Position numbers and translations under genes: made by a program
Source of the DNA: CAZTLI01 sp964614375
Lineage (GTDB): Bacteria > Chloroflexota > Anaerolineae > Aggregatilineales > Phototrophicaceae
Direction: 5' to 3'
Assembly: GCA_964614375.1 (NCBI GenBank)
Contig: CAZTLI010000161.1
Span: forward strand, 1-10,702
DNA length: 10,702 bases
The notes under the pieces: model-generated
Seen by the model: the letters and a program-made list of their open reading frames with translations, nothing else
Database searches by the model: none
Told to the model about the DNA's origin: nothing
Shown: piece after piece, positions 6,256 to 10,702 of the stretch
How positions within the stretch are numbered: the first letter of the stretch is position 1
How the letters are laid out: each line of letters starts with the position of its first letter

Positions 6256-6351
6256 GGGGGTGAATGTGTCCCGGTGGATGCCCCGGTCTTCAAAATCGGT
6301 GGTCGGCTGTGCAGAACAGGCGACGGTGGGTTCGACTCCCATTCACTCCCG
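6256..6351 (+). tRNA. selC: tRNA-Sec (selenocysteine, anticodon UCA)
   Basis: The 96-nt sequence folds as a bacterial tRNA-Sec. The acceptor stem has 8 bp (6256-6263 with 6343-6350, one G-U pair). A long 6-bp D-stem (6266-6271 with 6276-6281) closes a 4-base loop, a tRNA-Sec hallmark. The anticodon stem (6283-6287 with 6295-6299) carries the loop CTTCAAA with TCA at 6290-6292. A long variable arm pairs GTCG (6302-6305) with CGAC (6321-6324) and CTGT (6307-6310) with ACAG (6316-6319). The T-arm (6326-6330 with 6338-6342) has the loop TTCGACT. The discriminator is G6351, and CCA is not encoded. The 8+5 acceptor/T arrangement is the bacterial form read by SelA and SelB. It lies alone between the GNAT gene and the YheT-type hydrolase gene, both on the opposite strand. 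No selA, selB, selD or UGA-containing selenoprotein gene is in the window. Confidence 0.95.
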
Positions 6352-6397
6352 TTGTGTCGTGGTCAGGTCAACCTGGCAGATTGACGCTACAGCATGT

Positions 6398-6421
6398 CCT
6401 TTGCACCTTCGCGACTTTGCG
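6398..6421. repeat. Copy B of the short dispersed CTTTGCG-rich repeat
   Basis: CCTTTGC-ACCTTCGCGA-CTTTGCG, closely similar to the segment at 1002-1029. It lies 16 bases past the stop of the hydrolase gene at 6438, the same relative position as copy A has to its gene. Confidence 0.4.
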
Positions 6422-6437
6422 TGTAATGCGCTTCGCG

Positions 6438-7451
6438 CTACCCAAACACCGTCGCCAGAAAACGCGCCGCCTGTCGTTCGGCCCAAAAGCGATAGCGACC
6501 CGGCAGCGTCCCCTCCACAAACCCGACGTGTCCGCCCTGTGACGTGATGACGGGATACAGATGCGGATTGCTGCGGATGGCCTCATGGGGGATGTCATCG
6601 CCGAAGAAGGGGTCGTCAGTGGAACGTAAGATCAATGTCGGTACAGCGATTCCGCCGATATACTGTCCACAGCTTGCATAGGCATAATACTCCGCTGCAT
6701 CGCGAAAACCGTTTATCGGGGCGGTGCAAGCATCATCAAATTCGAGGAAATTGCGGGCGGCGCGCACCCGTTCGAGGTCGATTTTGCCGTTCAACAGGTG
6801 AACTTTGGCTTCCACCTTGCCCTGCATCTTGCGGACGAAATACCGCGCGTAGAGGCCGCCTATGCCATCCGCCATTTTCTGTGCGCTAAGCGCGAGATTG
6901 AACGGCGGTGAAATGACAGCCGCGCCAGCGAGTCGCCCGACGAGTGCGTCGCCACATTCACCCAGATATTTCAGCAGCATATTCGCGCCCAGGGACACGC
7001 CGACTATCGCTTTTGCCACACCGGGAAAGCGCGCATCCAGATGGTCATGCACTCGCGCGACATCATCGGTTTTGCCGCCGTGATAACTATAGGGCTTGCG
7101 ATTCATCTCACCGCTGCACGAGCGATAATTCATCCCCACCGCCCGCATCCCGCGCACTGCCAATTGACGATAGAGTTCATAGGCATAGCCGCGCTGTGCC
7201 GACCCTTCCAGACCATGCAGCAGCAGGGCAATGGGTGAAGCGTCGCCCAAATCTGCCCATGCGCGCCCCGCGACATCGGCATAGTCAATGTCGATGAAGT
7301 CACCATCAGGCGTCTCCAGGCGTTCGCGCCGAAAGCTGACGCCCGACAGCCGTCGGAAGGTATTGCCCGTTAACGTTTGCACATGACAATTCCGCAGCAG
7401 GGGCGAAGGCAGAAAGGGTTCAGGGGAAAATGAGCGTGTTTGCGTCATCAT
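6438..7451 (-). CDS. Alpha/beta-fold hydrolase, YheT family
   Basis: A protein of about 337 residues of the YheT/COG0429 group (also related to eukaryotic ABHD1/3-type hydrolases). The family opening LPSPLLRNCHVQTL is near residue 14. LLLHGLEGS (about 77-85) forms the oxyanion-side loop. NYRSCSGEMNRKPYSYHGGKTDD follows. The nucleophile is S153 in GVSLGAN, the acid is probably D279 or D280 in STDDPFF, and H308 in QGGHVGF completes the triad. An esterase or lipase-type reaction on small or lipid substrates is expected, but the natural substrate is unknown. Possible starts are GTG 7457, ATG 7451 and ATG 7448; no strong ribosome site separates them, and 7451 is a compromise. It is divergent from the secreted-protein gene at 7587. 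Confidence 0.9.
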   Translation of the reverse strand: MMTQTRSFSPEPFLPSPLLRNCHVQTLTGNTFRRLSGVSFRRERLETPDGDFIDIDYADVAGRAWADLGDASPIALLLHGLEGSAQRGYAYELYRQLAVRGMRAVGMNYRSCSGEMNRKPYSYHGGKTDDVARVHDHLDARFPGVAKAIVGVSLGANMLLKYLGECGDALVGRLAGAAVISPPFNLALSAQKMADGIGGLYARYFVRKMQGKVEAKVHLLNGKIDLERVRAARNFLEFDDACTAPINGFRDAAEYYAYASCGQYIGGIAVPTLILRSTDDPFFGDDIPHEAIRSNPHLYPVITSQGGHVGFVEGTLPGRYRFWAERQAARFLATVFG

Positions 7452-7483
7452 ACACACCGATGAAGGTTTGCACTATCACAACT

Positions 7484-7512
7484 ATCGTATAACGAACCGC
7501 CTTTCGATGCAA
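7484..7512 (-). promoter_or_regulatory. Candidate promoter of the YheT-type hydrolase gene
   Basis: TTGCAT (7507-7512) and TACGAT (7484-7489) with a 17-base spacer. The predicted start near 7477 leaves a leader of about 26 bases. Each hexamer is only a moderate match. Confidence 0.35.
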
Positions 7513-7549
7513 AAAGGGGGCGTGGTATCCCACAATACAGCGGCAGGCG

Positions 7550-7558
7550 TGTTATACT
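7550..7558 (+). promoter_or_regulatory. Extended -10 promoter of the secreted-protein gene
   Basis: TGT-TATACT is an extended -10 element, with TATACT at 7553-7558, about 28 bases before the ATG. There is no good -35 at the usual distance, which extended -10 promoters tolerate. Confidence 0.5.
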
Positions 7559-7586
7559 CATTGTAACAACTCAACAGGGAGATATT

Positions 7587-8726
7587 ATGCACAACCTTCG
7601 ATACTGTGGGATTACATTATTGCTGCTGCTGCTATTTGCCGGAACGACACTCGCGCAAGATGCAACCTGCGAAACGATGGTCGAAACCGCCCTCTCTATG
7701 CCAGCGTCGGTCTGTCGAGAAGTGGCGGATGGGGAAATGTGCCTCGCGAATGTGCAGGTAGAGGCCGTCCCGCGTGCTGGCGCCACCGTGAATTTCATCG
7801 CACCCGGCGATACTGCCGCCATAGATGCTGTGGCCGCGCTTACACTCTCGCCAGCCGACCCCGCAGATATGACGTGGGGCATGGTGGTGCTGCGTCAAGG
7901 TGCGGTGACGCTGGTGCTGGTTGGTGGCGCGACCTATGATGTTGAGACGGCGACATTCACGCCTACAGAAGCCTCAACCTGTGCCGAAGCCGCGCCACAA
8001 ATTGTATTATTCGCCGAAGAAGAGACGACATTCACCCTTAATGGCATGGACATCACCTTTGATGGCACTGTGCATATCACGTTAACAGAAGACGGCGAAT
8101 TGCGCGTGCATACCCTGCGTGGCACAGCAGAGGTGGTGGTCGATGGCGCTGGTGTGCCAGTAGAAGAAACAATGACCGTCAGCGTACCACTGGATGAGGC
8201 GGGTATGGCAGGGACTCCGGGTGAAGCCGAAGCCTATGAAGGTGAAGATGTCACCGCCTTTGTCGCGTCATTCCCCTATAGCAGTTCGGGCGAAGTGTTC
8301 CCGCCGCCTGCAACAACCGATGCGACACCGAACAATGGTTTGTGGCAGGTGGTGCATACCAGCGTCTATCAATATACACCATGTCCCGGCGGAACCCTCG
8401 GCCCGCCATCGCGCCGCATCAATGTCGCCCCATCACAGGAAATCACCGCCACGTTTGATTTTAGCGGGGGTGTCAGCATTCCATCATGGGTATCCCAACA
8501 AACCGGCGGCGAAGCACCGGAGGCCGAATATAGCAACCCCGCACCCGGACTGTATCAGGCGGCGGTCATTGGCGAAGATGACCCGCCAGTGGAATTCTGG
8601 CTCGCGGTTGAATCGGCAACCCGCATCACGACAGCAACTATCTATTATGTCGATCAGAATCGCGCGCCCGGTTCATGCGGGATTATCAGTTTCAATTACT
8701 GGGAATGGCAGGACGAGGGCGAGTAA
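7587..8726 (+). CDS. Secreted protein of unknown function with a FecR-like segment
   Basis: A 379-residue exported protein. The signal peptide has a short basic start (HNLRYCG), an uninterrupted leucine core (11-16) and a likely cleavage after TLA at residue 23. AGGGAG 5 bases before the ATG supports the start. The mature part has six cysteines (28, 43, 52, 132, 266, 364), consistent with disulfides outside the cytoplasm. Residues about 146-200 (TTFTLNGMDITFDGTVHITL to AEVVVDG) resemble a FecR-like beta structure. The middle is acidic, and a Thr/Pro-rich stretch (232-250) separates a C-terminal beta-rich domain (about 251-379) with many aromatic residues (LWQVVHTSVYQY, FNYWEWQ). No catalytic motif, lipobox or sorting signal is seen. 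I do not recognise the family. The gene is divergent from the YheT-type hydrolase. Confidence 0.85.
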   Translation: MHNLRYCGITLLLLLLFAGTTLAQDATCETMVETALSMPASVCREVADGEMCLANVQVEAVPRAGATVNFIAPGDTAAIDAVAALTLSPADPADMTWGMVVLRQGAVTLVLVGGATYDVETATFTPTEASTCAEAAPQIVLFAEEETTFTLNGMDITFDGTVHITLTEDGELRVHTLRGTAEVVVDGAGVPVEETMTVSVPLDEAGMAGTPGEAEAYEGEDVTAFVASFPYSSSGEVFPPPATTDATPNNGLWQVVHTSVYQYTPCPGGTLGPPSRRINVAPSQEITATFDFSGGVSIPSWVSQQTGGEAPEAEYSNPAPGLYQAAVIGEDDPPVEFWLAVESATRITTATIYYVDQNRAPGSCGIISFNYWEWQDEGE

Positions 8727-8781
8727 AATCGCTTTCATCCGGTCATCGTGGATTTTTCGCATCGAGGCGGGCTAGCTCAAA

Positions 8782-8796
8782 CGGGTGGGCTACCCG
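8782..8796 (+). terminator. Weak hairpin after the secreted-protein gene
   Basis: CGGGT-GGGCT-ACCCG makes a perfect 5-bp GC-rich stem with a 5-base loop about 55 bases after the stop codon. AT-rich DNA follows (AATATTAAATATT), but there is no U-run, so termination is only possible. Confidence 0.3.
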
Positions 8797-8849
8797 CAAT
8801 ATTAAATATTCCTCCCTCATCCCTTGTATTTAGGATACACTCTTCTGCG

Positions 8850-8879
8850 TTGACTCGGTTTTTAGGCGTGCGCTACACT
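8850..8879 (+). promoter_or_regulatory. Promoter of the dtd operon
   Basis: TTGACT (8850-8855) and TACACT (8874-8879) with an 18-base spacer. The predicted start near 8886 precedes TGGAG (8903-8907) and the ATG at 8913. Confidence 0.55.
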
Positions 8880-8912
8880 TCAGATAGATAAGTGCCATGA
8901 AATGGAGTCGTC

Positions 8913-9365
8913 ATGCGGGCAGTATTACAACGAGTCAGCAAGGGGTCGGTGACTGTCGATGGGCAGGTGACAGGCGCAGTCGAGACGGGATTTGTGGCGC
9001 TGGTTGGTGTCACCCACAATGATAATCAGACCGAAGCCGATTTGCTGGCGAAGAAAGTGGCGAATCTGCGCGTATTTGAGGACGATGCGGGTAAAATGAA
9101 TTTGTCGGCGCTGGATGTCGGCGCGGGGGTGCTGGTGGTGTCGCAGTTCACCCTGTATGCCGATACGCGACGGGGGCGTCGTCCCGGCTTTACCGATGCC
9201 GCGCCACCCGATGTCGCCTCGCCGCTGGTGGATTATTTTGCAGAGCGACTGCGCGCAGAAGGTGTGCAGCGAGTGGAAATGGGCGTATTCGGCGCGATGA
9301 TGCAGGTCGAAATCCATAATCACGGCCCGGTGACGATTATCCTCGATACCGCAGAATGGACATGA
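8913..9365 (+). CDS. dtd: D-aminoacyl-tRNA deacylase
   Basis: A 150-residue protein that matches the DTD family over its full usual length. It hydrolyses D-amino acids (and glycine mischarged on tRNA-Ala) from tRNAs, acting as a cytoplasmic proofreading homodimer. The two active-site signatures are present: SQFTLYAD at 77-84 and NHGPVT at 136-141, the latter carrying the Gly-cisPro pair that gives chiral selection. The N-terminus MRAVLQRVSKGSVTVDG and the segment LRVFEDDAGKMN are also typical. TGGAG 5 bases upstream supports the ATG. It is the first gene of a likely operon with the micro-ORF, HEAT and flavodoxin genes. Confidence 0.97.
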   Translation: MRAVLQRVSKGSVTVDGQVTGAVETGFVALVGVTHNDNQTEADLLAKKVANLRVFEDDAGKMNLSALDVGAGVLVVSQFTLYADTRRGRRPGFTDAAPPDVASPLVDYFAERLRAEGVQRVEMGVFGAMMQVEIHNHGPVTIILDTAEWT

Positions 9366-9374
9366 GGTGCAGCG

Positions 9375-9425
9375 ATGGCTGAACGCGAAACCGTGACGGT
9401 CTACGAGTTATTCCCTGCGGATTGA
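9375..9425 (+). CDS. Micro-ORF of 16 codons between dtd and the HEAT gene
   Basis: ATG at 9375 is preceded by GAGGTG with a 5-base gap, a better ribosome site than that of the next gene. It encodes MAERETVTVYELFPAD and ends in TGA, 10 bases before the HEAT-repeat start. It could be a leader peptide that couples translation into the HEAT gene, which has no clear ribosome site of its own, or the remnant of a longer lost gene. There is no similarity I can name. Confidence 0.35.
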   Translation: MAERETVTVYELFPAD

Positions 9426-9435
9426 GTGCGAAATA

Positions 9436-10125
9436 ATGGACGATTACGAACCTAAATTTGAAGAGTATATCGACGAACTAGACCGCCATCCCAACCCCGA
9501 TGTGCGGATGAACGCGGCGTTCATTCTCGGACGCAAACGCGATGACCGCGCGATTGAACCCCTCATCGCTGCGACGGCAGATGACGATGCGGGTGTGCGG
9601 GCGCGGGTGGCGGAGGTATTGGGCAACTTTAAAGACCCGCGCGTGCTGCCAGCCTTGATTAATGCGCTAGCGGATGATGATGTGGATGTGCGGGCACAGG
9701 CGGCGCGCTCATTGGGCAGTACCGGCAGTCCAGAAGCTGTCGAACCGCTGATTGGGGCATTGGGCGATGGCGAAGCGGCGGTGCGAACGGTCGCGGCGGC
9801 AGCACTCGGCAGCCTGCAACCGCGCGATGCAGTCGAATTTCTGGTTAATACGATGCTGTACGATGAAGATGGGAACGTCGCGCGCGAGGCGGCGCGGTCA
9901 TTGGCCAGCATTGGCGGCGATAGTGTGATTGAGAGTCTGTTGGCTGAACTGGATACACAGGACAATCCTGACCTCATCATCCAGATTATTGAAACGCTGG
10001 CGCAGGTCGGCGATAGGCGCATCATCGAACCGCTGTCGGCTTTCATCCAGCACGAAGATGAAGGGATCGTCCAGACTGCGGAATGGGCAGTGGGTGTCAT
10101 TCAGCGTAAATCGGGGGGTGGATAG
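9436..10125 (+). CDS. HEAT-repeat (PBS-lyase-like) scaffold protein
   Basis: A 229-residue protein built of about six to seven helical repeats of roughly 31 residues (from residue 18 to the end). Each has a pattern like D-x-x-V-R-x-x-A-A-x-x-L-G followed by A-I-E-P-L-I-x-A-L: VRMNAAFILGRKRDDRAIEP, VRARVAEVLGNFKDPRVLPA, VRAQAARSLGSTGSPEAVEP, and so on. Such PBS-lyase HEAT-like proteins act as protein-binding scaffolds; no enzyme residues are seen, and similarity to phycobilisome lyases is structural only. The start ATG has no strong ribosome site, so it may be translated by coupling from the micro-ORF just upstream. The stop at 10123-10125 is one base before the flavodoxin start. Confidence 0.9.
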   Translation: MDDYEPKFEEYIDELDRHPNPDVRMNAAFILGRKRDDRAIEPLIAATADDDAGVRARVAEVLGNFKDPRVLPALINALADDDVDVRAQAARSLGSTGSPEAVEPLIGALGDGEAAVRTVAAAALGSLQPRDAVEFLVNTMLYDEDGNVAREAARSLASIGGDSVIESLLAELDTQDNPDLIIQIIETLAQVGDRRIIEPLSAFIQHEDEGIVQTAEWAVGVIQRKSGGG

Positions 10126-10126
10126 C

Positions 10127-10660
10127 ATGTCGAAAGTGCTGGTGGCCTATGCCAGTAAATATGGCGCAACGGCGGAAATGGCGGACGCGCTGGCGAAGAT
10201 GCTGGTTTCGGTAGAAGTCGATGCCGAAGCACACGCCATGCACACCGTTGATGACCTCGCGCCCTATACCGCCGTCGTCGCGGGCAGCAGCATCTATATC
10301 GGTCAGTGGCTGCCAGAGGGCGAGACCTTCCTCAAAACCTTCAAAGACGAACTGGCTGCGCGCCCGGTATGGCTGTTTTCCAGCGGCCCCACCGGAGACG
10401 GCGACCCGGAAGTGTTACTGGGCGGGTGGCGCTTTCCCGATAACCTGCAACCGCTGGCGGAATATGTGAAACCCGTAGAAGTCAAACTCTTTCACGGGTA
10501 TATCAATGTTAAAAGGCTCAATCTGGGTGAACGCCTGCTGGTGAAAGCCATGCGCGGCAGCACCGGTGACTATCGTGATTGGGAGCAGCTTCGCATCTGG
10601 GCGAAATCCATCGCCGACCAGCTTATCGCACTCGATTACCGCCAGCAGCGCAATCGTTAA
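10127..10660 (+). CDS. Flavodoxin-domain protein, HemG-like
   Basis: A 177-residue protein of the flavodoxin fold, closest in pattern to HemG-type proteins. The FMN-phosphate loop is YASKYGATAEMA (8-19). The strand TAVVAGSSIYIGQWLPE (48-64) and VWLFSSGPTGDGD (81-93) line the flavin site. The C-terminal GSTGDYRDWEQLRIWAKSIADQL (144-166) matches the GD-(Y/F)-RDW ending of the HemG group. HemG oxidises protoporphyrinogen IX using quinones, but many bacterial relatives have other or unknown partners, and no heme gene is nearby, so that role is not claimed. ATG 10127 is supported by the G-rich ribosome site GGGGTGG 5 bases upstream and by its 1-base gap from the HEAT gene stop, which indicates translational coupling. 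Confidence 0.88.
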   Translation: MSKVLVAYASKYGATAEMADALAKMLVSVEVDAEAHAMHTVDDLAPYTAVVAGSSIYIGQWLPEGETFLKTFKDELAARPVWLFSSGPTGDGDPEVLLGGWRFPDNLQPLAEYVKPVEVKLFHGYINVKRLNLGERLLVKAMRGSTGDYRDWEQLRIWAKSIADQLIALDYRQQRNR

Positions 10661-10702
10661 AGTCACAGTGGGGGACAATACGCCAGCAGATTGATGATAT
10701 TT

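Noticed and set aside
6352..6390. Intrinsic terminator after tRNA-Sec
   Set aside because: Only short stems (CAGGT/ACCTG with a 2-base loop) and no U-run are present, so no terminator can be supported.
8330..8341. Second SOS-box-like sequence GAAC-AATG-GTTT
   Set aside because: The right half-site is imperfect and it lies inside the coding region of the secreted protein, far from any promoter.
9423..9425. TGA ending the micro-ORF as a selenocysteine codon, given the tRNA-Sec nearby
   Set aside because: Reading through gives only nine more codons before a stop, with no conserved sequence and no SECIS-like hairpin seen.
9444..10100. 218-codon open frame on the minus strand
   Set aside because: Antisense to the HEAT-repeat gene, Ser/Arg/Thr-rich with no motif; the HEAT frame shows clear repeats.

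Overview
The window is 10.7 kb of bacterial chromosome with densely packed genes on both strands. I favour an uncultured Chloroflexota (Anaerolineae-like) bacterium. The reasons are the overall protein character (membrane-anchored and secreted hypotheticals beside a HEAT-repeat protein and a HemG-like flavodoxin) and a Gram-positive-type SOS-box motif. This assignment is an impression from protein style; no 16S rRNA or ribosomal gene is present to settle it. Nothing looks phage- or transposon-derived, and there is no CRISPR array.

Left part (1-4834, all on the minus strand). In transcription order these are a small SpoIIAA/STAS-like protein (4834-4445), a full-length prokaryotic Argonaute of 697 residues (4166-2073), and two paralogous membrane-anchored proteins with PH/GRAM-like folds (1929-1039 and 725-beyond the left edge). 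The Argonaute is the highlight. It keeps a complete DEDD catalytic tetrad at the right spacing, so it should be an active guide-directed nuclease of the long-A class. Its promoter carries a perfect 16-bp palindrome, TAGAAC-TTTC-GTTCTA, with the GAAC-N4-GTTC core of Gram-positive LexA (SOS) boxes. The palindrome overlaps the -35 element, and a strong G-quadruplex-type G-run lies just upstream. Together these suggest a DNA-damage-inducible Argonaute.

Middle part (4964-7451). A gamma-class carbonic-anhydrase-like hexapeptide protein, a GNAT acetyltransferase and a YheT-type alpha/beta hydrolase lie on the minus strand. Between the last two, on the plus strand, is a complete selenocysteine tRNA gene (selC, 6256-6351; anticodon UCA) with its own promoter. 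The organism therefore probably makes selenoproteins, although none is encoded here.

Right part (7587-10660, all on the plus strand). A secreted cysteine-containing protein of unknown function is followed by a compact likely operon: D-aminoacyl-tRNA deacylase (dtd), a 16-codon micro-ORF, a HEAT-repeat protein, and a HemG-like flavodoxin that starts one base after the HEAT gene stops.
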